Positions 14,955 to 22,478 of a stretch of 22,858 nt of DNA are shown here, piece by piece. Each line of letters opens with the position of its first letter. The first letter of the stretch is position 1. This DNA is from CAZADH01 sp964483805 (GTDB lineage Bacteria; Muiribacteriota; Ozemobacteria; Ozemobacterales; Ozemobacteraceae): NCBI GenBank assembly GCA_964483805.1, contig CAZADH010000075.1, positions 1 through 22,858 of the forward strand, read 5' to 3'. The notes under the pieces were generated by a model, which was given only the letters and a program-made list of their open reading frames with translations, was not told where the DNA came from and did not search any database. The translations under genes and the position numbers were made by a program.

Positions 14955-16604
14955 CTACCGCATGAAGAAGCGGACGAACCGCTCGCGCAGGGTGATCCAG
15001 GCCGGTGGACCCCACAAGGCATAGGCCAACAGCAGGGCCACCGCCAATCCCGGCACCCGGCCGAATTCCTGCCCCAACCGCGCTACAAAGTTCTCGGCCC
15101 ACGACCCGGTGAGAATGCCTAGCGACATGGCCGGAACGGCGAAAGCCACGACTGCGAGGATCCACGNNNNNNNNNNCCGCCCGATCAGATCGAGCATCAC
15201 CAGCAGCACCACAACCTGAATCCACCGCGCCGCCAGCGCCGACCATCCCAGGACCGCCGCCCCATACCACGGCACCAGGTAGAGATCCATCATGACCTGC
15301 ACGAACAGCGATAGCAGGGCGACATAAAACGCCACGTTGGCACGGCCGCGGGCGAAAAAGGCGCGATTCAGCACCATCGCCAGGCACATCGGCAGCACCG
15401 CCCATACATACGAGCGCAATATCGTCACCGTCAACTCGGTGGTGTGCGCGTCGAACGCCCCGCGCCGGTAGACCAACTCGACGATCGGCGTAACCCCCGC
15501 CGCCATGACCAGGACGATGGGTGTCAATACAAGAGACAACAACATCAGCGAATCGAGCAGGAAATCGAACAGGCGATCGAGCGAGACATGCATGCTCATT
15601 TTCGCCAGGCGCGGATAGACCACCGACGCCAGGCTGATGCCGATCAATCCGACTGGCAGACTCACCAACTTGTCGGTGTAATCGAGCGCCGCCACCGACC
15701 CCACGGCCGACGACGACAGCAGATAGCGCTCGAGCAACGGCACGATCGGCGTCAGGAAAACCCAACCCCCGATCGGCAAAAAATCACGCCAGAATGCCTG
15801 CAAGACCTCGGGATCGACGACGCGCCAGTTGCCGACCCCGCCTACAATGCCTGTGCGCGCTACCAGCCAGCCGTGCCACAGCATCTGCACGATCGCACCG
15901 GCCACGATGGCCACGGCCACCACGGTGGAGTTTCCGGGACCGGCAACAACGATGCCCACGATCGCCGCCACATTCACCAGCGTCGGCCCCACCGCGGGCA
16001 GACCAAACCACCCCGATGCGTTGAGAAAGGCGGTCATCAGCCCCGAAACCACTGAGAACAGCAGATAGGGCGCCAACAGCAACCACAGCCACGAGGTCAT
16101 GGCCTGCCGCGCCGGCCCGAACCCCGGGAACAGCACCGCGCACACCGGTGACGCCGTCAGCATCAACAAAACCACGATCGGCAAAAAGATCAACACCACT
16201 GCCCGCAACAACGTGCCGTAAGCACGTGACAGCGCTTCCGGGTCTTTCAACCGGCGCACGAAAATCGGCACCGCCGGGCCCGAGATCAAGCCATCGGCGA
16301 GAAACCGGTACAGGATATCGGTCAGGATCAGCGCCGACGTCAACGCATCGGCCGCCTCACCACCGCCGAAACACCAGGCGAACACCGCCACCCGCACGAA
16401 ACCCGTGATGCGCGACAGCAACGTGAGCGCCGAAACCACCAGAAAATCGCGCGACACCTTCTCGGGCATGACGGTCCCCACACCCACCGGACGCGGCTTC
16501 ACCTGCGGCGTGCCGGCCGGCGCCAGGCCGGCAACGGCGGCTGCCCGCTCCGCCCGACTGGGCGCAATGCCGGGGGGATGGTTGGGTTTGTTGTCTGTCG
16601 TCAA
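14955..16604 (-). CDS. murJ: Lipid II flippase MurJ (MviN family)
   Basis: About 549 residues; flips the peptidoglycan precursor lipid II across the inner membrane. From about residue 50 the family pattern appears: LLSRITGFVRVAVFAWCFG, ADALTSALI, YRFLADGLISGPAVPIF (family: LRRLFAEGAFSQAFVP). About 14 membrane segments follow. The usual ER/EGA positions are changed to AD in FLADG. Start is uncertain: TTG 16604 gives a 45-residue Pro/Ala-rich cytosolic extension without a good ribosome-binding site; ATG 16469 (MPEKVSRDF), with GGGG 7 bases upstream, gives the normal family N-terminus. An N run near the C-terminus keeps the frame. Separated from the upstream Cys-rich gene by a hairpin. Confidence 0.88.
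   Translation of the reverse strand: MTTDNKPNHPPGIAPSRAERAAAVAGLAPAGTPQVKPRPVGVGTVMPEKVSRDFLVVSALTLLSRITGFVRVAVFAWCFGGGEAADALTSALILTDILYRFLADGLISGPAVPIFVRRLKDPEALSRAYGTLLRAVVLIFLPIVVLLMLTASPVCAVLFPGFGPARQAMTSWLWLLLAPYLLFSVVSGLMTAFLNASGWFGLPAVGPTLVNVAAIVGIVVAGPGNSTVVAVAIVAGAIVQMLWHGWLVARTGIVGGVGNWRVVDPEVLQAFWRDFLPIGGWVFLTPIVPLLERYLLSSSAVGSVAALDYTDKLVSLPVGLIGISLASVVYPRLAKMSMHVSLDRLFDFLLDSLMLLSLVLTPIVLVMAAGVTPIVELVYRRGAFDAHTTELTVTILRSYVWAVLPMCLAMVLNRAFFARGRANVAFYVALLSLFVQVMMDLYLVPWYGAAVLGWSALAARWIQVVVLLVMLDLIGRXXXXWILAVVAFAVPAMSLGILTGSWAENFVARLGQEFGRVPGLAVALLLAYALWGPPAWITLRERFVRFFMR
15167..15176. other. Assembly gap inside murJ
   Basis: Ten N between DLIGR and WILAVV, in a loop or helix near the C-terminus. 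The frame continues if the true length is 3k+1 bases. Confidence 0.85.
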
Positions 16605-16649
16605 GCGCTACTCGCTGAACGGCCGTCTCGCACCGCGATGCCCGTAAAT

Positions 16650-16679
16650 GACGAAGACCGGGTCACCCCGGTCCTCGTC
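16650..16679 (-). terminator. Hairpin after the Cys-rich gene
   Basis: 13-bp stem (16650-16662 with 16667-16679) with one mismatch that becomes a G-U pair in the minus-strand transcript; loop of 4. The following minus-strand bases (ATTTACGG) are only weakly T-rich. It separates the tlpA-like/Cys-rich unit from murJ. Confidence 0.6.
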
Positions 16680-16715
16680 GGTATGAAAACTCGCCGCAGC
16701 GAGCGATGAACGAAA

Positions 16716-17102
16716 TCAGTGACCGCAACCGCCGCAACTGCCACAACCGGAGCTCGAACCGCTGCCCGAGCCCGAACCGTGGCCGGAACCGCACCGCGCT
16801 TCATCGGTCGAGCACGAGTCACCACTGCAACTGCCGGACCCGGAACCGTCACCGGTACCGCAACCCGTGTCGCACTTGTGGTCATGACCGCACCCACCGC
16901 AACTGCCGCAACCGGAACTCGAACCGCTACCGGAACCGTCGCCGCTGCCGCAGCCGTCTTTGTCGACCGGGCAGGAGTCGCCGCTGCAACTGCCGGAACC
17001 CGAACCGGTGCCGCACCCGGAGCCATGAGCCAGCAAAGCCGGCGAACACACCCAGCACAACACTGCCACCAAAGCCACCGCCAACAGACCAAAACGCCGC
17101 AT
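16716..17102 (-). CDS. Small secreted Cys/Gly/Ser-rich protein made of two repeats
   Basis: 128 residues. The ATG at 17102 (MRRFGLLAVALVAVLCWV) has AAGGAG 7-8 bases upstream; a further 10-residue upstream extension is unlikely. A signal peptide probably ends near SPALLA. The mature part has 15 cysteines in two similar repeats, each C-x8/10-C-SGDS-C-x6-C-x13/15-C-x2-C-x2-C-GH, each ending CGSCGGCGH, joined by DHKCDT. Linkers are Gly/Ser. There is no catalytic motif. Metal binding or a disulfide-rich surface or matrix role fits the composition; neither is proven. It follows a TlpA-like thioredoxin by 64 bases on the same strand, with a hairpin after it. Periplasmic bufferin-type metallophores are a loose analogy (signal peptide plus Cys repeats), but no MNIO (DUF692) maturase is present in the window. 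Confidence 0.8.
   Translation of the reverse strand: MRRFGLLAVALVAVLCWVCSPALLAHGSGCGTGSGSGSCSGDSCPVDKDGCGSGDGSGSGSSSGCGSCGGCGHDHKCDTGCGTGDGSGSGSCSGDSCSTDEARCGSGHGSGSGSGSSSGCGSCGGCGH
16719..17028 (-). repeat. Two DNA-level repeats inside the Cys-rich gene
   Basis: The segment from 16719 closely matches that from 16884 over its first 33 bases (about 3 differences by eye), giving a period of about 165 bases or 55 codons. The Gly/Ser parts differ by small in-frame length changes. Confidence 0.75.
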
Positions 17103-17140
17103 TCTCGTTACTCCTTGTATCCGACTTATCATCGCATCGC

Positions 17141-17153
17141 TTCGCGACGCGAA
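17141..17153 (-). repeat. Short palindrome between the TlpA-like and Cys-rich genes
   Basis: TTCGCG-A-CGCGAA, 6-bp arms around one base. It lies in the 64-base gap of the two-gene unit and may be a regulatory site or an mRNA-processing hairpin, or chance. Confidence 0.3.
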
Positions 17154-17166
17154 CCTTAACCCACAA

Positions 17167-17757
17167 TCAGTGCATCAGATCGAACCGGTCGTGCAAGAAA
17201 TCAAAGCGCCGGCGCTGATCCTGGCGATGTTGCCATGCGGGCAACGTGCTCGATGCGCCCACGCACAACTCGAGCATCCGCGTCTTCAGTTCATCGTGCC
17301 CCAGCGCCCCTCCAATGTAACGAACCGCCCCGGTGCTGTCAATCAACACCAGGGCAGGAATACTGCGGATCTTGTAGACCTTGGTGGTCACGAAGCCGTC
17401 GCGGTCGAGCACCAGCGGGAAAGCCTGGCCCCAACTCGCCACGAAACCGGCGACCGCTTCGGGGGGCTCGCGCAGGTCGATACCCACGAGCGAAAAACTG
17501 GCCAGCTCCGGATCGCGCGCCAGGTCGAGCAGTATCGGGTACTCTTTGTTGCACCCCGGGCACCACGACGCAAAGAAACTCAACAACACCGGCCCATGCG
17601 GCAGCAGTTGGCTGAGACTGATCGGCTGCGACGAAAGGTCGGGAAGCGCAAACTCCGGCGCCGGATCACCAATGGCCAAGCCGGCTCCCCACAACGCCGG
17701 ACCGAGCCCGAAAAACACGGCTACGACGCACAGTAACCACGGTGTTCGCTTGATCAT
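17167..17757 (-). CDS. TlpA/ResA-like periplasmic thiol-disulfide oxidoreductase
   Basis: 196 residues. An N-terminal signal or membrane anchor (IKRTPWLLCVVAVFFGLG) leads to the thioredoxin fold of the TlpA/AhpC-TSA group: GDPAPEFALPDL (30-41), the active site FFASWCPGC with C66 and C69, and a cis-proline region RSIPALVLID (P134). The tail after about residue 172 is unusually charged (HRQDQRRRFDFLHDRFD). Family members reduce or exchange disulfides outside the cytoplasm, for example in cytochrome c maturation or metal-site assembly; no cytochrome gene is nearby. The next gene encodes a 15-cysteine secreted protein, an attractive candidate partner (inference). No ribosome-binding site is seen; the promoter places the transcript start at or next to the ATG. 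Confidence 0.9.
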   Translation of the reverse strand: MIKRTPWLLCVVAVFFGLGPALWGAGLAIGDPAPEFALPDLSSQPISLSQLLPHGPVLLSFFASWCPGCNKEYPILLDLARDPELASFSLVGIDLREPPEAVAGFVASWGQAFPLVLDRDGFVTTKVYKIRSIPALVLIDSTGAVRYIGGALGHDELKTRMLELCVGASSTLPAWQHRQDQRRRFDFLHDRFDLMH

Positions 17758-17764
17758 GCTTCAC

Positions 17765-17793
17765 ATTTTACCCCATGCCGCAGGCGTTGTCCA
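17765..17793 (-). promoter_or_regulatory. Promoter giving an almost leaderless tlpA-like transcript
   Basis: On the minus strand TGGACA (17788-17793, 5 of 6), a 17-base spacer and TAAAAT (17765-17770, 5 of 6). The ATG begins at 17757, only 7 bases after the -10, so the transcript would start at or within about a base of the start codon. Confidence 0.65.
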
Positions 17794-17800
17794 ATTCCCG

Positions 17801-17824
17801 CAACCCGTCATCTTGTGCGGGTTG
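17801..17824. promoter_or_regulatory. Inverted repeat between divergent promoters, candidate operator
   Basis: CAACCCG, 10 bases, CGGGTTG: perfect 7-bp arms. It lies between the -35 of the tlpA-like gene and overlaps the -35 of the divergent membrane-protein gene, so one regulator could control both. The arm length and 10-base spacing resemble the tetR operator, although the sequence differs. Confidence 0.5.
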
Positions 17825-17841
17825 TCGATCGATGCTACATT
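17813..17841 (+). promoter_or_regulatory. Possible promoter of the membrane protein-PhnD-HD-GYP genes
   Basis: TTGTGC (17813-17818, 3 of 6), a 17-base spacer and TACATT (17836-17841, 4 of 6), preceded by TGC, giving an extended -10. It is 14 bases upstream of the ATG at 17856. Confidence 0.45.
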
Positions 17842-17855
17842 CGAGAGCGCTCACC

Positions 17856-19169
17856 ATGAACCCATCTGCCGACCACATCGAAAAACTCAAGGCCAGCTTT
17901 GGCCTGGCCGTGGGCAGCAACGCCTCGACCATGGCCGGCGTTCTCGGCAGTTTCGTGCTGCTGTTGAAAACCGAAGCGGTTCCGAGTTTCTGGACGGCCT
18001 GCTGGATCGCCGTCACGTTTCTGCCGCTCTTCGTCGCCGACGCCATCAATGGCTACGTCCTTTCCCGCATCTGGATCGAAGTCCGCCAGGGCTGGCGCGA
18101 CATTCAGATCACGGCGCCGGTGATGGCGACGATCTCTCGCCACTACTGGCTCATGCGCGCCCCCGGCCTGCTGACGACGATCGGCGCTGCCGGCATGCTG
18201 CTGGTGCGGTCGGCCCCGGTGACCACCGATCCTCGCTGGCTGCAGGCGTGTTCGTCGACCTTCGTCATCGGCCTGTTGCTCTCGCTGGCCCGCAGCGCCT
18301 GGTTGTTCACCGCCGGCATGCAGCCCGAGATCGAGCGGTTCACCAACAACCGTCTGGCCTGGCGGCTGGGCGTCATCACTGGCGGCGGCGGCCTCTGGGC
18401 CTGGAGCATGCTGGCGGCCACCGCCACGCCCGCCGATTTCTGGGTCCGTCTTGGCAACGGGATGGCATACATTGTATTGTCAGCCCTGACCAATCCGTTG
18501 CCGTCACGCTTCAGTATCTTCCGCTTCGACGGCGTGGTCAATCCGCGGCCGATTCGGGCCGTCACCCCGGCCGAAGTCTGGCCGGCCGAGGTCGTGCCGC
18601 CGGCTGACATTGTCGCCGAAAGCGAGTGGCTCGCCCAGGCCGGCTACACGCGGGTAGGCCTCGCCCGCATGCCACTGGTCGAACTGCCCATCTTCGCCGC
18701 TGCCGCCGAGGTCTGGTGCAGCACCGACGGCGACCGTCTGATCATGTTGCAGAAGAGCGAAGTCAAAGCCCACTGGCACCGCGCCGTGGTCAGTCTGCAC
18801 GGCGAGCAGACTTTGATGGTCACCGACTTTGCCGCCCCCAATGCGTTGTTCCCCGCCGAGATCCGCTACGCCAGCCTGCCCAACCCGACCCCGGTCGCGA
18901 CGCTCATCGACACCTGGACCCACCTGCGCCACACCCATGCCGACGCCCTCGGTCCGATGACCCCGTTCGCCAACCCACCCTGGGACCAGTTGCAATCGCT
19001 CTGCGTCCGCATGGGCGCTTTTCTCAAGCGGGGCGCCGACCGGGAACGGGCCGCGGGCGCTACTCCCCCCCCGGAGGCCGCAGCCGTCGCGGCGCTGCCC
19101 GATCCCGCGCCGGCGATGGACCCGCCAGACCCCGGCAACACCGACGCCGGGCCTGACGGCCCACGGTGA
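17856..19169 (+). CDS. Membrane protein of unknown function, first gene of the PhnD/HD-GYP unit
   Basis: 437 residues that I do not recognise. The N-terminal half has about six hydrophobic segments (about 20-45, 48-66, 95-117, 128-150, 172-192, 200-215). The C-terminal half (about 245-437) is soluble, with no familiar motif, and ends in a Pro/Ala/Asp-rich tail. ATG 17856 (MNPSADHIEKLK) was chosen because the promoter lies just upstream; an in-frame ATG at 17775 would add 27 residues that look non-coding. Its stop overlaps the start of the PhnD-like gene by 4 bases (GTGA), so the products are probably made together and may work together. Confidence 0.75.
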   Translation: MNPSADHIEKLKASFGLAVGSNASTMAGVLGSFVLLLKTEAVPSFWTACWIAVTFLPLFVADAINGYVLSRIWIEVRQGWRDIQITAPVMATISRHYWLMRAPGLLTTIGAAGMLLVRSAPVTTDPRWLQACSSTFVIGLLLSLARSAWLFTAGMQPEIERFTNNRLAWRLGVITGGGGLWAWSMLAATATPADFWVRLGNGMAYIVLSALTNPLPSRFSIFRFDGVVNPRPIRAVTPAEVWPAEVVPPADIVAESEWLAQAGYTRVGLARMPLVELPIFAAAAEVWCSTDGDRLIMLQKSEVKAHWHRAVVSLHGEQTLMVTDFAAPNALFPAEIRYASLPNPTPVATLIDTWTHLRHTHADALGPMTPFANPPWDQLQSLCVRMGAFLKRGADRERAAGATPPPEAAAVAALPDPAPAMDPPDPGNTDAGPDGPR

Positions 19170-20140
19170 GGGGCGTGTCCCGCTTGCCCCGAACCGCGCT
19201 GGCCGGCCTGTTTCTGCTCGGCATTCTCGTCGCCACCGGGTGTGGCTGCGGCGGCGCCCCGACGCCGCCGCCAGTTGCCGCGGCCAGCGGCACGTTTGTC
19301 TTGCCGACACCCCACTCCCCAGCAAGCAATACTTTGTATTTCGGCATCGTGCCCGACTCGGACGTGCTCAAGAAATACGACCGCGCCGTGCGCCTGCGCA
19401 ACCTGCTCGCCGCGCGGCTGCAACGCCCGATCGAGTTGCGCGTGGCCGACAGTTACGCCGGCATCGTCAAGGGTATGATGGCGCGCGAGTATCACCTCGT
19501 GCGGCCGGCGCCCAAGGGTTACGTCGACGGTCGCGCCGGCGGCTACGACGCAGTGGCCCGACCGATCAAGGGCAAGAGCTCGACCTACCAGGGCATGATC
19601 GTGGTCAACGCCGACTCGCCGATCAAGACCCTCGCCGATCTCAAAGGGAAGTCGTTCGCCTTCGTCGACGACCACTCGGCCTCGGGGTTCCTCTATGCGC
19701 TCGCGCTGCTGCTCGCCAACGGCATCGATCCCGACCGCGACCTGTCGTTTTACAACTTCCTCGGTGGCCACGACAATGTCGTGGTCAACGTATTTCAACG
19801 CCAATTCGATGCCGGAGCGTGTTATCACGACGCCCGCCTGGTCACCTTCAAAGATCATCCCGAGCGCGTTGATCGGTTGCGCGTCCTGGCTCTCACCGCG
19901 TCAATCAGCAATCCTCCCATCGCGGTGCGGTCCGACTTGCCCACCGATCTTAAAGAAGCTATAGTAGATTGCTTTGTTCACCTCCCGGATTCCCCGGAAG
20001 GACAGAAGGTTCTCCAAGACCTCGGAGGCATCACCGGCTTTGAACGGTGTACCGATCGTGATTACGACAGCATCCGCGACATGCAACGTGTGGTCGGACC
20101 TTGGCTTCGCGCCAAGGGTATTCCGCTGCCCGACAACTGA
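19166..20140 (+). CDS. PhnD-like periplasmic substrate-binding lipoprotein
   Basis: 324 residues. The GTG at 19166 overlaps the previous stop. A signal sequence (LPRTALAGLFLLGILVATGC) ends in a lipobox with Cys26, so the protein is probably lipid-anchored. The body matches the phosphate/phosphonate-type binding fold: YFGIVPDSDV, YAGIVKGMMAREYHLVRPAP, then TLADLKGKSFAFVDDHSASG, the hallmark of PhnD-type proteins (family: dLkGkrvafvDp.StSG). No ABC permease or ATPase is adjacent. Six bases later comes a membrane HD-GYP protein, so a sensing role in place of transport is likely (inference). The ligand is unknown; phosphonate is not implied by the fold alone. Confidence 0.87.
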   Translation: MRGVSRLPRTALAGLFLLGILVATGCGCGGAPTPPPVAAASGTFVLPTPHSPASNTLYFGIVPDSDVLKKYDRAVRLRNLLAARLQRPIELRVADSYAGIVKGMMAREYHLVRPAPKGYVDGRAGGYDAVARPIKGKSSTYQGMIVVNADSPIKTLADLKGKSFAFVDDHSASGFLYALALLLANGIDPDRDLSFYNFLGGHDNVVVNVFQRQFDAGACYHDARLVTFKDHPERVDRLRVLALTASISNPPIAVRSDLPTDLKEAIVDCFVHLPDSPEGQKVLQDLGGITGFERCTDRDYDSIRDMQRVVGPWLRAKGIPLPDN

Positions 20141-20146
20141 GCGGCC

Positions 20147-22463
20147 ATGAATCACCAACAACCGTTCTTCTCGACCGTGAACCTCCGCTACAAGATCATC
20201 TTCTTTAACATCTTGTTGGTCTTCACGGTCATGACCATCGTCACCATCACCACGGTCGAGCGAGAACGGGCCCTGATCCAGGAACACATGAACCGCAAGG
20301 CCGAGACGATCGGCACCGTGCTCAATCACACGGTGAGTCGCTACGTGGTCGAGCGCAATACCGTGGCGCTCAACGACATCGCCGTGGCCCTCACTTCCAA
20401 CGCCATCCCCGACAACGACATCATCACCATCCAGTTCTTCGACAACCACAACGTGCGTCTCGGAGGCGGCGACCTGCCCCTGCGCGGCAACGGTGAGCGC
20501 CCGGGCCTGTCGGTCACCAAGAATGTTCCGCAAAAAATCCTGCTGCCCGAATCCAAAGAGCAGATCGGCAACCTCGTCATCTTCTTTGCGCTCGATCAGG
20601 TTAACGCCGAAGAAGCGTCGATCGTCCGCCAGAACCTCCTGCTCACCCTGGCCCTCGCGATTCTGGCGGCCCTCGGAGCGGTCGCGCTCGCCAACCTGAT
20701 CACCCGCCCCCTCGAGCACCTGGTCGAAGCAACACAAAAGATCACGCGCGGCGAACTCTCCACCCAGATCGACGTCATCAGCCGCGATGAAATCGGCAAA
20801 CTCGCCGATTCGTTCAATCACATGACCTTCAGTCTGAAAGCAAATCTCGACGATCTGCGCGAGAAGAACCGCCAACTCGATCGCCGCGTCTTCGAGCTGT
20901 CGACGCTGCACCAGGCCGGGCGCATCATCAACTCCGTGCTCGATCTCGACCGCCTCTTCGAACTGATCGTCGACACCACCATCCAGGTGCTCGGCGGGGT
21001 CAAGCGCTGCTCGCTGATGCTCGCCGACCGCGAACGGGCCGAGTTCGTCATCAAGGTCACCAAAGGCCTCGACGTCGAGTTGTTGCCGTCCAATCGACGT
21101 GTCAGCATCAACGAAGGCGTGGCGGGCAAGGTGTTTCAGTCGAAAGAGCCGGTGCTGCTCAACGACCTGCAGGAAGGCACCGACACGACCCGCCTCATCG
21201 ACAACACCCCGATCGTGCGCAGTTCGCTGTGCGTACCTCTCAAGCACAACGACGAGGTCATCGGCATCATTTCGGCGAGCAACAAGATCAGTGGTGAACC
21301 GTTCACCAACAACGATCTCAACCTCATGGACACCCTGGCCACCCAGACCGGCGTCGCCATCAAGAACGCCCGCCTCTACCAGGCTCTCGACCGCAAGATC
21401 TTCGAACTGGCCACCCTGCACGAAGTCGGCAAGAGCCTGCAATCGGTGCTCGAAATCGACAAACTGCTCGACCTCATTCTCGACATGACCACCCGCGTCC
21501 TGGGCGGCGTCAAGAGCAGTTCGCTCATTCTCTTCGACGAAGAGACCCGGCAGCTCGTGGTCACGGTGTNNNNNNNNNNCGATCAAGCCGGGCGAAGGGA
21601 TCGCCGGCAAGGTGTTCTCCTCTGGCGAGCCGTTGCTGATCAACAACATGCCGACGCCGCGCCCCGAAGAGGCCGGCAACGATCCCGATGCCCCGCTGCG
21701 CTCGTCACTCTGCGTGCCGCTCAAAACCAAAGACCGCACGCTCGGAGTGCTGTCGGTGTCCGACAAGCTTTCGGGTGACGCCTTCGACGAGAGCGATCTC
21801 GAGATGCTGCTCACCCTCGCCAGCCAGACGGCGATCGCCATCAACAACGCCCGGCTCTACGAAGACCTCGAAGCCTCCTACGTCGCCGCGGTGCGCGCGT
21901 TGGCCAATTCGCTCGACGCCAAAGATGCCTACACGCGCGGTCACTCCGAGCGGGTCATGATCATCGCCATGGAAATCAGCAAACGCATGGGTCTGACCCC
22001 CGAAGAAGTAAAGAACATCCAGATTGGTGCGTTGCTGCACGACATCGGCAAGATCGGCATCGCCGAGGCGATCATCAACAAGCCGGGCAAGCTCACCGAA
22101 GAAGAGTATGAACTGATCAAGACCCACCCGAGCCGCGGGGCGAAGATCATCGAACCGGTCAAGTTCTTCAAAGAGAAACTGCCGGTCATTCGCTACCATC
22201 ACGAGCGCTATGACGGCAAGGGGTACCCCGAGGGTCTCAAAGGCGAGGCCATTCCGCTCGACGCCCGCATCGTCTGCGTGGCCGACACCTTCGACGCCAT
22301 GACCAGCAAGCGCTCCTATCGCGCTCCGCTGTCGCTCGACCAGGCGGTCAAAGAACTGGTGCGGTGCTCCGGAACCCAGTTCGATCCCAAGGTCGTGGCC
22401 GCTCTGCTCGATCTGTTGCAAGATCCCCAGATGGCCGAGCGGTTCATGGGAGGCCAGGTGTGA
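20147..22463 (+). CDS. HAMP-GAF-GAF-HD-GYP cyclic-di-GMP phosphodiesterase (interrupted by an N run)
   Basis: About 770 residues. A membrane helix (about 10-32), a periplasmic sensor region (about 33-160), a second helix (about 165-188), HAMP (about 189-240), two GAF domains and an HD-GYP domain. The GAF units with their leading linkers are clear duplicates: FELSTLHQAGRIINSVLDLD and FELATLHEVGKSLQSVLEID. The HD-GYP signature is complete: RGHSERV, HDIGKIGI, HHERYDGKGYPEGL and ADTFDAMTS. The family hydrolyses c-di-GMP to pGpG or GMP. The frame breaks at 21570-21579, where GAF2 lacks the residues between VVTV and IKPGEGIAGKVF; by comparison with GAF1 about 14 residues belong there, so about 39 bases are probably missing. 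It follows the PhnD-like gene by 6 bases. Confidence 0.92.
21570..21579. other. Assembly gap inside GAF2 of the HD-GYP gene
   Basis: Ten N that shift the frame. The length must be a multiple of 3 to rejoin the protein; alignment of GAF2 with GAF1 suggests about 39 bases, allowing for normal GAF loop variation. Confidence 0.8.
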
Positions 22464-22478
22464 ACCGGCCGTGGCCCC

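Noticed and set aside
16601..17218. Several Arg/Thr/Ala-rich open frames over the Cys-rich gene on both strands
   Set aside because: They result from the low-complexity repeat. Only the frame with signal peptide and ribosome-binding site gives a sensible protein.
19166..20140. A phosphonate transport operon
   Set aside because: Only the binding protein is present; no ATPase, permease or phosphonate-degrading gene is adjacent.
19901..21847. Open frame of 648 codons on the minus strand
   Set aside because: It mirrors the HD-GYP and PhnD-like genes codon by codon; GC-rich genes often leave the antisense frame open. Its translation has no recognisable domain.
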